Assembly: GCA_965119215.1 (NCBI GenBank)
Contig: CBCPKK010000006.1
Location: 62,001-126,000, forward strand
Source: Buttiauxella sp965119215
Lineage (GTDB): Bacteria; Pseudomonadota; Gammaproteobacteria; Enterobacterales; Enterobacteriaceae
Direction of reading: 5' to 3'
Length of the DNA stretch: 64,000 nucleotides
Positions 54,395-62,520 of this stretch are shown piece by piece. Numbering within the stretch: the stretch's first letter is position 1; each line of letters opens with the position of its first letter. The position numbers were made by a program, and so were the translations under genes. The notes beneath the pieces were generated by a model that was given only the letters and a program-made list of their open reading frames with translations, did not search any database and was not told the DNA's origin.

Positions 54395-56275
54395 ATGTTG
54401 CTTACAAAATTGCATGGCTTTCGACTGTCGGCGCTTGGGTTCGGGCTGGCACTAAGTTTCGCTCCACTGTTTATGGCGCAGGCCGATGAGCCCGCCGTAG
54501 TACCCTCTGATAGCTCTGCGGTGAGTATTGAACCCAGCAGCTCACCAGACCAACCATTACCGCAATCTACCGCCACCGCCAGCATGGTGGGGGTATTGCC
54601 ACTCAATTCAACCGGCATGTCTGCCGCCCAAAGTCGCTCTCAGCTCGTGGCGCAACTGCCTACGGGTTACACACCGGTATACCTGAATGCGCTATCGGCT
54701 TTTTATGCTGCCCGCGATATGAAACCAATGTGGGAAAATCGCGATGCGGTAAAGGCTTTCCAGCAACAGCTTGCAGAAGTGGCGATTTCTGGTATACAGC
54801 CACAATTCACCACCTGGGTTGAGCTGCTTACCGATCCTTCTGTCACAGGTTTAACCCGCGATATCGTGTTGTCTGACGCGATGATGGGCTACCTGCAATT
54901 TGTTTATGGCATTCCGACCGAAGGTAACCGCTGGTTGTACAGCACCAAACCGTACAAGCTGCAAACGCCACCTATTTCGGTGATTAACCAGTGGCAGGTA
55001 GCGGTAGATCAGGGAACGCTGGTGAGTTTTGTTGAGACATTAGCGCCTCAGCACCCGCAATACGCCAAACTGCATCAGTCACTGGTGCATTTGCTCAGTG
55101 ACTCACGGCCATGGCCGCAACTGACCGGCAGTGAAACACTGCGCCCAGGACAATGGAGCAACGACGTGCCTGCGCTGCGTGAAATTCTTGCCCGTACCGG
55201 TATGCTGCAAGCTGAACCTGCAGTACCTCTACCAGAACGTGGTAGCGCGTCCGATGCCACTGCTGCAGTAAGTCCGTCAGCCATTCAGGTAGAGAGTGAT
55301 CAGCAAGCGCAGCAAATCCCCAATGCGGTTGCAGGACAGAAAAAGAAATCAGCGCCAGCTGTGCGTAGTGCTTACAGTAAAGAGCTGATTGAAGGGGTGA
55401 AGCGCTTCCAGAAATGGCAGGGATTGAGTGCTGATGGCGCCATTGGGCAATTAACTCGTGACTGGCTGAATGTGACTCCGCAGCAGCGAGCGTCGCTTGT
55501 GGCATTGAACATTCAACGTTTGCGTCTGCTGCCGAAGAAACTGGACACCGGCATTATGGTAAACATCCCTAACTATTCGCTGAGCTATTACCTTAACGGG
55601 AGTGAAGTATTGGCTTCGCGCGTGATTGTTGGGCGTCCGGATCGTAAAACGCCAATGATGAGCAGCGCTTTGAATAACGTGGTTGTTAACCCGCCGTGGA
55701 ATGTGCCACCAACGCTTGCTCGTAACGACATTCTGCCAAAAGTACGTCAGGACCCAGGCTATCTCGATAGACACGGTTATAGCGTGCTACGCGGCTGGAG
55801 TAACAATGCTGAGGCTATCGACCCGTGGCATGTTGACTGGGAAACCATTACTGCCAGCAATTTGCCTTTCCGCTTCCAGCAAAAACCGGGAACCCAGAAT
55901 TCGTTAGGGCGTTACAAGTTCAATATGCCGAGTTCCGACGCGATTTATTTGCACGATACGCCGAATCACAACCTGTTCCAGAAAGATGCGCGAGCGCTGA
56001 GTTCTGGTTGTGTAAGGGTCAATAAAGCCTCTGAACTGGCAAACATGCTGTTGCAGGATGCAGGCTGGAACGATGCGCGTATTTCAAGCCAGCTGAAAGA
56101 CGGCAGCACCAAATACGTGAATATCCGCCAGACCATCCCGGTGAGTCTTTACTACCTGACTGCTTTTGTCGGGGATGATGGACGCACGCAGTATCGTACA
56201 GATATTTACAATTATGATCTCACCGCGCGATCTGGCGCACAAATCCTTTCAAAAGCCGAACTATTGATACGGTAA
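54395..56275 (+). CDS. ldtD: LdtD (YcbB), L,D-transpeptidase
   Basis: 626 residues (E. coli 615). Forms 3-3 (mDap-mDap) cross-links in peptidoglycan, able to bypass beta-lactam-sensitive transpeptidases. N-terminal signal peptide ending MAQADE; a helical domain; a peptidoglycan-binding motif (GVKRFQKWQGLSADGAIGQ, about 330-350); YkuD catalytic domain with His in YLHDTPNH and Cys539 in SSGCVRVN. The variable region near 35-75 and the 280-320 linker are longer than in E. coli, accounting for the extra length. Ribosome site GGGGGCAGGG. Confidence 0.96.
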   Translation: MLLTKLHGFRLSALGFGLALSFAPLFMAQADEPAVVPSDSSAVSIEPSSSPDQPLPQSTATASMVGVLPLNSTGMSAAQSRSQLVAQLPTGYTPVYLNALSAFYAARDMKPMWENRDAVKAFQQQLAEVAISGIQPQFTTWVELLTDPSVTGLTRDIVLSDAMMGYLQFVYGIPTEGNRWLYSTKPYKLQTPPISVINQWQVAVDQGTLVSFVETLAPQHPQYAKLHQSLVHLLSDSRPWPQLTGSETLRPGQWSNDVPALREILARTGMLQAEPAVPLPERGSASDATAAVSPSAIQVESDQQAQQIPNAVAGQKKKSAPAVRSAYSKELIEGVKRFQKWQGLSADGAIGQLTRDWLNVTPQQRASLVALNIQRLRLLPKKLDTGIMVNIPNYSLSYYLNGSEVLASRVIVGRPDRKTPMMSSALNNVVVNPPWNVPPTLARNDILPKVRQDPGYLDRHGYSVLRGWSNNAEAIDPWHVDWETITASNLPFRFQQKPGTQNSLGRYKFNMPSSDAIYLHDTPNHNLFQKDARALSSGCVRVNKASELANMLLQDAGWNDARISSQLKDGSTKYVNIRQTIPVSLYYLTAFVGDDGRTQYRTDIYNYDLTARSGAQILSKAELLIR

Positions 56276-56321
56276 ATGCAGTAATACTAATGAATTAGCG
56301 GTCGTAATAATTGTAAAACTT

Positions 56322-56350
56322 AACCGGGCCCTCTATGAGGCCCGGTTTTA
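56322..56350 (+). terminator. ldtD terminator
   Basis: Stem AACCGGGCC/GGCCCGGTT, 8-base loop, TTT tail. Confidence 0.8.
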
Positions 56351-56458
56351 CTGGGTTTTGCACGCCTTGACTCACTTTGCTTTGGCAGTTAAGGTGCAAA
56401 GCTGTGCGCCCAAAGTGCATATTATTTGATCGTTTTTTACTTGTAGACCTGGATTATC

Positions 56459-57007
56459 ATGGACAAATTTGACGCAAACCGCCGCAAGCTGCTGGCGTTG
56501 GGTGGCGTGGCTTTAGGTGCCTCGCTGTTACCAACACAAGCGTTTGCTATGCTATCAACACCGCGCCCGCGCATTCTGACTCTCAATAACATGCATACGG
56601 GTGAGTCTCTGAAAGCTGAATTTTTCGATGGTAAAGGCTATATTCAGGACGAATTAGCAAGGCTTAATCATTTCTTCCGTGATTATCGCGCGAATAAAAT
56701 CAAATCCATCGACCCAAAATTATTTGACCAGCTGTATCGCTTGCAAGGTATGTTGGGGACCAACAAACCGGTGCAGCTGGTGTCTGGTTATCGCTCACTC
56801 GACACCAACAATGAGTTACGTGCCCATAGCCGGGGGGTTGCGAAAAAGAGCTATCACACCAAAGGCCAGGCAATGGATTTCCATATTGAAGGGATTTCGT
56901 TAAGCAATGTACGCAAAGCAGCATTATCTATGCGCGCTGGTGGTGTAGGATACTACCCAAGCAGCAACTTTGTGCATATTGATACCGGGCCACTAAGGCA
57001 CTGGTAA
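56459..57007 (+). CDS. mepK: MepK (YcbK), murein endopeptidase for 3-3 cross-links
   Basis: 182 residues, as in E. coli. M15-type zinc peptidase that cuts mDap-mDap cross-links, the bond made by LdtD encoded just before. Twin-arginine signal NRRKLLALGG with cleavage after TQAFA. Zinc ligands His133 and Asp140 in SYHTKGQAMDFH and His173 in FVHID. Confidence 0.96.
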   Translation: MDKFDANRRKLLALGGVALGASLLPTQAFAMLSTPRPRILTLNNMHTGESLKAEFFDGKGYIQDELARLNHFFRDYRANKIKSIDPKLFDQLYRLQGMLGTNKPVQLVSGYRSLDTNNELRAHSRGVAKKSYHTKGQAMDFHIEGISLSNVRKAALSMRAGGVGYYPSSNFVHIDTGPLRHW

Positions 57008-57047
57008 AACAACGGAATCCGGCGAGTGTTGCCGGTATTGGAGCGTC

Positions 57048-57695
57048 ATGAACTATCACATTATTCCAGTCACCGCTTTCGGCCAAAACTGTTCGCTAAT
57101 CTGGTGTGAAGAAACTCAACAGGCAGCACTGGTTGATCCCGGTGGCGAAGCCGAAAAGATCAAACAGCAAGTTGCGGCGAAGGGCGTGACAATCACGCAG
57201 ATCCTGTTAACTCATGGCCATCTTGACCATGTGGGAGCGGCAGCTGAACTAGCCGAGCATTACGGCGTTCCTGTTGTTGGGCCGGAAAAAGCAGACGAAT
57301 TCTGGTTGCAAGGTTTACCGGCGCAAAGCCAAATGTTTGGTCTTGAGGAATGTTTGCCACTGACGCCAGATCGTTGGCTGAATGAAGGTGAAACCGTGTC
57401 GGTGGGAAAGGTAACCTTAAAGGTTCTGCATTGCCCGGGTCACACGCCAGGCCACGTTGTGTTCTTTGACGCGCAATCTCAATTGCTGATTTCTGGTGAT
57501 GTGATTTTCAAAGGCGGGGTAGGGCGTAGCGATTTCCCACAAGGTAATCACGCAGCGTTGATTGATTCAATTAAACGTAAATTGCTGCCGCTGGGCGATG
57601 ATGTGACGTTTATTCCAGGCCATGGGCCGATGTCTACGCTTGGCTACGAGCGTTTGCATAATCCTTTCCTGCAAGACGAATTACCGGTCTGGTGA
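57048..57695 (+). CDS. ycbL: YcbL, glyoxalase II-like metallo-beta-lactamase-fold hydrolase
   Basis: 215 residues, as in E. coli. Zinc hydrolase motif THGHLDH (His56, His58, Asp60, His61), further ligands in HCPGHTPGHV, SGDVIF and PGHGP. YcbL of Salmonella has type II glyoxalase activity without the usual glutathione-binding C-terminal domain; this protein is equally short. Follows mepK by 40 bases, likely the same transcript. Confidence 0.95.
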   Translation: MNYHIIPVTAFGQNCSLIWCEETQQAALVDPGGEAEKIKQQVAAKGVTITQILLTHGHLDHVGAAAELAEHYGVPVVGPEKADEFWLQGLPAQSQMFGLEECLPLTPDRWLNEGETVSVGKVTLKVLHCPGHTPGHVVFFDAQSQLLISGDVIFKGGVGRSDFPQGNHAALIDSIKRKLLPLGDDVTFIPGHGPMSTLGYERLHNPFLQDELPVW

Positions 57696-57712
57696 TATTA
57701 GCCTGCCGAAAT

Positions 57713-57752
57713 AAAAAGAGCCGCATTATTAATTTAATGCGGCTCTTTTTTT
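57713..57752. terminator. Bidirectional terminator between ycbL and aspC
   Basis: About 15-bp stem AAAAGAGCCGCATTA/TAATGCGGCTCTTTT; A-run and T-run on opposite sides suit both ycbL (+) and aspC (-). Confidence 0.88.
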
Positions 57753-57760
57753 ATGGTTTC

Positions 57761-57792
57761 GTAGGTCGGATTAGCGTAGCGACATCCGACAA
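57761..57792. repeat. REP-like palindromic element
   Basis: GTAGGTCGGATTAGCG with ending CATCCGAC resembles the enterobacterial REP unit (stem GTCGGAT/ATCCGAC, 57765-57790). It lies after the ends of ycbL and aspC, the usual place for REPs. Confidence 0.7.
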
Positions 57793-57803
57793 ATCTGGTT
57801 CAT

Positions 57804-58994
57804 TTACAGTACAGCGACAATCGCTTCGCACAGTGGCGCCATATTATCTGGCGTCATACCTGCAACGTTGACACGTCCGGATGCTACTGCATACACACCA
57901 AACTCTTCACGTAAACGCAGCACCTGCTCTTTAGTCAGGCCGCTGAACGAGAACATGCCGTTCTGGTTGATGATGAAGCTAAAGTCGCGGTTAGCGCCTT
58001 TCTCTTGCAGGGTATTCACGAACAGCTGACGCATACGGTGAATGCGCTGGCGCATGTCAGACAGCTCTTGCTCCCAGAGGGTACGCAGAGCATCGTTGCT
58101 GAGAATAGTGGCAACAATTGATGCACCGTGTGCTGGTGGGTTTGAGTAGTTGGCACGAATCACAGCCTTCATCTGGCTGAATGCGCGGTCAACGGTATCT
58201 GCGTCAGTAGCAACCAGGGTACAAGCACCTACGCGCTCGTTGTAGAGGCCGAAGTTCTTAGAGTAGGAGCTGGCAACAATCAGTTCTTTATGGCTTGCCG
58301 CGAAGATACGCAAACCTTCTGCATCTTCTTCCAGACCACGGGCAAAGCCCTGGTAGGCGAAGTCAAACAGCGGTAACCAGCCTTTAGCCAGTGACATTTC
58401 TGCCAGTGTTTGCCACTGCTCAGCCGTTGGATCAATACCGGTTGGGTTATGGCAGCAGCCGTGGAACAACACCACATCACCGGCTTGTGCGGCTTGCAGG
58501 CTGTTGATCAGGCCTTCGAAATTCAGGGAGTGGTTCTGCGCGTCATAGTAATCGTATTCGCACACTTCCAGACCGGCGGAGTTAAATACGCTCTTATGGT
58601 TCGGCCAGCTTGGATTGCTTACCCAAATACGTTTGGTGGTCGTGTTTTTAGCCAGGAAATCTGCGGCAACACGCAGTGCACCGGTACCACCAGGGGTTTG
58701 TGCAGTACGAGCGCGTTTTGCGCCACTCAGAGCGTTATTTTTCCCGAACAGCAATTCCTGTGTGCAACGGCCAAACTCTGGAATACCGTCGATACCGAGG
58801 TAGTTCTTGGTGTTCTCATTTTCCAGCAGATAAAGTTCCGCTTTCTTTACGCAGGTCAAAACCGGAGTTTTGCCCGTTTCATCCTTATAAACACCAATGC
58901 CGAGGTTAATTTTTGTCGGACGGTCATCGGCGCGAAACAGATCGGCCAAACCCAGAATGGGATCGGCAGGGGCAGCGGTAATGTTCTCAAACAT
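57804..58994 (-). CDS. aspC: Aspartate aminotransferase
   Basis: 396 residues, as in E. coli. PLP enzyme exchanging amino groups among aspartate, glutamate and aromatic amino acids. PLP lysine in SSYSKNFGLYNERVG; substrate arginine region in ASGRVNVAGM. The upstream in-frame codons to 59096 have no family similarity; ATG 58994 gives MFENITAAPADPILGL. It lies downstream of ompF on the same strand, but a strong terminator separates them. Confidence 0.98.
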   Translation of the reverse strand: MFENITAAPADPILGLADLFRADDRPTKINLGIGVYKDETGKTPVLTCVKKAELYLLENENTKNYLGIDGIPEFGRCTQELLFGKNNALSGAKRARTAQTPGGTGALRVAADFLAKNTTTKRIWVSNPSWPNHKSVFNSAGLEVCEYDYYDAQNHSLNFEGLINSLQAAQAGDVVLFHGCCHNPTGIDPTAEQWQTLAEMSLAKGWLPLFDFAYQGFARGLEEDAEGLRIFAASHKELIVASSYSKNFGLYNERVGACTLVATDADTVDRAFSQMKAVIRANYSNPPAHGASIVATILSNDALRTLWEQELSDMRQRIHRMRQLFVNTLQEKGANRDFSFIINQNGMFSFSGLTKEQVLRLREEFGVYAVASGRVNVAGMTPDNMAPLCEAIVAVL

Positions 58995-59124
58995 GACGAG
59001 TTTCCATTGTGATATCGAGGAGAGTAACGCTCTCAGGTTAACCGCTGTTTTAGCAAATGCCAACCGTTTGCAACAAAAAGAAACAGCCTCCGTCACAACT
59101 AAAATTTTTGTACTTTTCAGGCAT

Positions 59125-59153
59125 AAAAAAACAGGACCGAAGTCCTGTTTTTA
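59125..59153 (-). terminator. ompF terminator
   Basis: On the minus strand: stem AAACAGGAC/GTCCTGTTT, loop TTCG, T-run. Confidence 0.88.
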
Positions 59154-59183
59154 AACCATCCTTGCAACAAAGTTGCTGGATAA

Positions 59184-60353
59184 TTAGAACTGGTAAACGA
59201 TACCAACAGCAGCCTGGTCGTCTGTAGCCAGACCAGCAGCTTTGCTGTAATCGTTGTCATCAAGCATGTTGAACTTATACGCAGCGTATACGTTCATGTT
59301 TTTGTTGAAGTAGTACCAGGTACCCACTTCTACGTATTTAACCAAGTCAGCATCGCCGCCACCGAAGGTAGCACCATGTGCAGTACGGCCAATCAGGTCT
59401 TTACCTTTAGACTGCACGTAACCAATGGATGGACGCAGACCGAAATCGAACTGGTACTGAACTACAGCTTCAATGTTCTGAGTTTTGTTGGCGAAGTTGT
59501 TATCAGCTTCACGAGTCATGTTCTGAGTTTCAGCATACATCAAAGCAGCATAAACATTGTTTGCATCGTATTTAGCAGCGGTGGACCATGCTTCAGCTTG
59601 ATCGCCACCAGCACTTGCCCATTTCGCGTTGGTAGCAGCATCACGTTGTTCAAAGGTACGGTTAGCAGACTCATAACCAGCAGCAAGGCTGAAGCCTTCG
59701 CCGAAGTCATAAGAAACAGAAGAACTTACACCGTCGCCGTTTGCTTTAGCGCCGTTGCCGCCGTAACCAAGGGTGGTTACGCCGTTATCATCAACGCTTG
59801 GAGCAACTTTGTTGCTACGGTCGTTTTTGCCCTGGTACTGAACAGCGAACGCCAGGCCGTCAACCAGACCGAAGAAGTTGCTGTTACGGTAAGTCAGAAG
59901 ACCAGTAGAACGGCCGTTCATGAAGTTGTCGGTAGCCGCCCAAGAATCGCCGCCCCACTCAACCAGCATATCGGTATAAGCCGCTACGTCGTAGATTGCG
60001 CCGTAGTTACGGCCGTAATCCAGTGAGCCTGCATCACCAAATTTCAGACCAGCAAATGCCAGACGAGTAGCTGTACCCTGAGTGCCTTCCGCGTTGGAGG
60101 CATTCATGTTGTATTCCCACTGGCCGTAACCAACCAGTTGGTCATTGATCTGAGTTTCGCCTTTGAAACCGATACGAGCGTAGGTGGTATCAGCGTTGCT
60201 GGTGTCACCATTGGTGGTCCAGATGTGCTCGCCTACAGCTTTGCCGTAGAAGTCCAGTTTGTTAGCGTTTTTGTTATAGATTTCTGCAGCGTTAGCTGCA
60301 CCGGCTACCAGCAGAGCAGGGATTACCACTGCCAGAATATTGCGCTTCATCAT
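59184..60353 (-). CDS. ompF: OmpF-type trimeric general porin
   Basis: 389 residues against 362 in E. coli. Outer-membrane 16-strand beta-barrel for passive entry of small solutes. Signal peptide of 22 residues ending GAANA, mature start AEIYNKNANKLDFYGK, and terminal Phe (GIVYQF) needed for BAM assembly. The location between aspC and asnS, the leader and the promoter are all ompF-type. Loop 3 reads TDMLVEWGGD where E. coli OmpF has TDMLPEFGGD, and a loop after KNDRSNK is about 20 residues longer. Sequence also has OmpC-like parts, so orthology rests on position. Confidence 0.95.
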   Translation of the reverse strand: MMKRNILAVVIPALLVAGAANAAEIYNKNANKLDFYGKAVGEHIWTTNGDTSNADTTYARIGFKGETQINDQLVGYGQWEYNMNASNAEGTQGTATRLAFAGLKFGDAGSLDYGRNYGAIYDVAAYTDMLVEWGGDSWAATDNFMNGRSTGLLTYRNSNFFGLVDGLAFAVQYQGKNDRSNKVAPSVDDNGVTTLGYGGNGAKANGDGVSSSVSYDFGEGFSLAAGYESANRTFEQRDAATNAKWASAGGDQAEAWSTAAKYDANNVYAALMYAETQNMTREADNNFANKTQNIEAVVQYQFDFGLRPSIGYVQSKGKDLIGRTAHGATFGGGDADLVKYVEVGTWYYFNKNMNVYAAYKFNMLDDNDYSKAAGLATDDQAAVGIVYQF

Positions 60354-60394
60354 TATTTATTACCCTCATTGGTTTTTTTTGTGACACCTGCCAC
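60354..60394 (-). promoter_or_regulatory. ompF leader with MicF-pairing region
   Basis: On the minus strand the leader reads GGTGTCACAAAAAAAACCAA then TGAGGGTAATAAATAATG. This is nearly identical to the E. coli ompF start region that pairs with the MicF sRNA. micF itself is not in the window. Confidence 0.7.
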
Positions 60395-60420
60395 TGCCGT
60401 CAATAATTCTGTACGGAACT

Positions 60421-60545
60421 ATTGATGAGAGTTTGGTGTCTTTCTGTATCTGTCAGGCATCTTTCCATCCATGAAACCGTTTCGCTAGCCTGAAAGTGCT
60501 ACAAACATCGAGAGTTAGTTACAATAAGAAACTATGTGTAACTAA
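60421..60545 (-). promoter_or_regulatory. ompF promoter with OmpR-binding region
   Basis: Minus strand. A -10 hexamer AAAGAT at 60459-60464 in the context GGAAAGATGCC, and the upstream run TTTGTAGCACTTTCA followed by TAGCGAAACGG, match the E. coli ompF promoter and its F1-F3 OmpR sites. The transcript would start near 60452, about 100 bases before the ATG. OmpR control is inferred from this similarity. Confidence 0.7.
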
Positions 60546-60908
60546 ATATGTATTTTATGGAACTTTGTGAACTATCTCAAACTTCCTTGCCGCTTCGTAT
60601 AAAAAAACACCTTTCCTATCCTATATATATGAATTACTTATGTTTAATTTGTATAACGGATGATCTTGTTAATTTTTTGCTTACATTTGTACATTCTTTG
60701 AGTGATTTTTGGATGTCCAGACATCTGAGTGAAATTTATCCGAATGTGCTAAGTCAACTCTCAGAAGCAGTATGCAAGCGCAAAGCAGGGATGTTTTGTG
60801 ATTGTTTATTTCGCAGACACAATTCGTAACTGGGGAGTTGAGGAATGGGGTTGAAATTGACGTTTGTTTAACTTTCGTTGAAGAAAAAAGACGTTTGAAG
60901 AGCAGGCA
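60546..60908. other. AT-rich spacer between ompF and asnS
   Basis: About 360 bases with no credible gene; a 93-codon open frame here has no ribosome site or family features. A palindrome GATGTC-CA-GACATC lies at 60712-60725. In E. coli a distant OmpR site (F4) and an IHF site lie in this stretch; by sequence alone I cannot place them. Confidence 0.5.
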
Positions 60909-60932
60909 GAAAAAGGCCAGCAATGGCTGGCC
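60909..60932 (-). terminator. asnS terminator
   Basis: On the minus strand: stem GGCCAGC/GCTGGCC with loop CATT-like, then TTTTTCTG. Confidence 0.85.
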
Positions 60933-60949
60933 CTGGAAAAATGTCGCTT

Positions 60950-62350
60950 TTAGAAGCTGGCGTTACGTGGTGTACGTGGGAATGGAATCACGTCACGAAC
61001 GTTCTGAACACCGGTTACATAGGCAATCAGACGCTCAAAACCAAGACCGAAACCGGAATGCGGAACGGTGCCGTAACGGCGCAGATCACGATACCACCAG
61101 TAGTCTTCTTTATTCAGACCCATCTCAGCCATACGCGCATCAAGCACATCCAGACGCTCTTCACGCTGAGAACCACCGATGATTTCGCCAATGCCTGGTG
61201 CTAACACGTCCATTGCAGCAACGGTTTTACCGTCTTCGTTAAGGCGCATATAGAAAGCCTTAATGTCTTTCGGATAGTTTTTCACAACCACCGGCGCTTT
61301 GAAGTGTTGCTCTGCAAGATAGCGTTCATGCTCAGAAGAAAGGTCAACGCCCCAGTAAACTGGGTTCTCGAATTTCTGACCACAATTCTCAAGAATTGTA
61401 ACAGCGTCGGTGTAATCAACCTGCGCAAAGTCAGCTTCGATGAAGCGCTGTAAACGTTCCACTGCATCTTTGTCAACGCGCTCAGCGAAGAACTGCATGT
61501 CGTCCATGCGTTCATCAAGAACGGCCTTAAAGACGTACTTCAGCATGGCTTCCGCCAGACCTGCAACATCGTCCAGGTTTGCAAAAGCCACTTCTGGCTC
61601 CAGCATCCAGAACTCAGCCAGGTGGCGGCTGGTGTTGGAGTTTTCCGCGCGGAAAGTTGGGCCAAAGGTATAAACCTTGGACAGGGCGCATGCATAGGTT
61701 TCGCCGTTCAACTGACCGGATACGGTCAGGAACGCTTCTTTACCAAAGAAGTCTTTATCGAAATCGATTTTGCCCGCTTCGGTACGCGGCAGGTTTTCCA
61801 TATCCAGCGTTGATACGCGGAACATCTCACCAGCACCTTCGGTATCGGAGGCGGTGATAAGCGGTGTAGACACCCAGAAATAACCCTGCTCATGGAAGAA
61901 GCGATGCAGCGCTTGCGCCAGAGTATGACGAACGCGAGCAACAGCGCCAATCATGTTAGTGCGCGGGCGCAGGTGAGCCACTTCACGCAGATACTCAATA
62001 CTGTGGCGTTTAGCCGCCATCGGATAAGTATCAGGATCGTCAACCCAGCCGGTCACTTCTACTTGAGTGGCCTGGATTTCAAAGCTCTGGCCCTGACCGA
62101 GAGACTCGACAACTTTACCCGTGACAACAACGGAACAGCCGGTTGTCAGGCGCAGTACGTCATCATTGTAATTAGGCAGAGAATTATTAATGACGGCCTG
62201 TACAGGAGAGAAGCAGGAACCGTCATAAACGGCGAGGAAGGAGATACCAGCTTTTGAATCTCTTCGAGTACGCACCCACCCGCGCACGGTGACTTCTTGG
62301 TCAACGGCTACACGGCCCTGGAGTACGTCGGCTACAGGCACAACGCTCAT
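60950..62350 (-). CDS. asnS: Asparaginyl-tRNA synthetase
   Basis: 466 residues, as in E. coli. Class IIb synthetase. N-terminal OB-fold anticodon-binding domain (VTVRGWVRTRRDSKAG); class II motif 2 around FRAENSNTSRHLAEFWMLEPE; motif 3 GFGLGFERLIAYVTG. Transcribed between pncB and ompF, all leftward. Confidence 0.98.
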   Translation of the reverse strand: MSVVPVADVLQGRVAVDQEVTVRGWVRTRRDSKAGISFLAVYDGSCFSPVQAVINNSLPNYNDDVLRLTTGCSVVVTGKVVESLGQGQSFEIQATQVEVTGWVDDPDTYPMAAKRHSIEYLREVAHLRPRTNMIGAVARVRHTLAQALHRFFHEQGYFWVSTPLITASDTEGAGEMFRVSTLDMENLPRTEAGKIDFDKDFFGKEAFLTVSGQLNGETYACALSKVYTFGPTFRAENSNTSRHLAEFWMLEPEVAFANLDDVAGLAEAMLKYVFKAVLDERMDDMQFFAERVDKDAVERLQRFIEADFAQVDYTDAVTILENCGQKFENPVYWGVDLSSEHERYLAEQHFKAPVVVKNYPKDIKAFYMRLNEDGKTVAAMDVLAPGIGEIIGGSQREERLDVLDARMAEMGLNKEDYWWYRDLRRYGTVPHSGFGLGFERLIAYVTGVQNVRDVIPFPRTPRNASF

Positions 62351-62477
62351 ATTTTTCTCTCTATAAAATGGTCAGTGACAAAAAATTACCCACAATTGGG
62401 GGTTATCTATGTTACCTGTCGCGAGCCGACAGACAAGCAGAAAAATCAAAGGAGATGAAGAAATACAATAAAGAAAG

Positions 62478-62512
62478 AAACCTATGGGCATGATGAATAT
62501 CACCCATAGATT
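62478..62512 (-). terminator. Candidate pncB terminator
   Basis: Imperfect stem CTATGGG...CCCATAG with a short bulge, close after the pncB stop; the following bases are T-rich on the minus strand. Confidence 0.5.
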
Positions 62513-62520
62513 TATTTGAG

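Noticed and set aside
59040..59080. PurR-like site upstream of aspC
   Set aside because: CAACCGTTTGC fits only part of the consensus and aspC is not an established PurR target.
60548..60829. 93-codon open frame between ompF and asnS
   Set aside because: AT-rich region with few stops, no ribosome site, irregular Cys/Leu-rich sequence.
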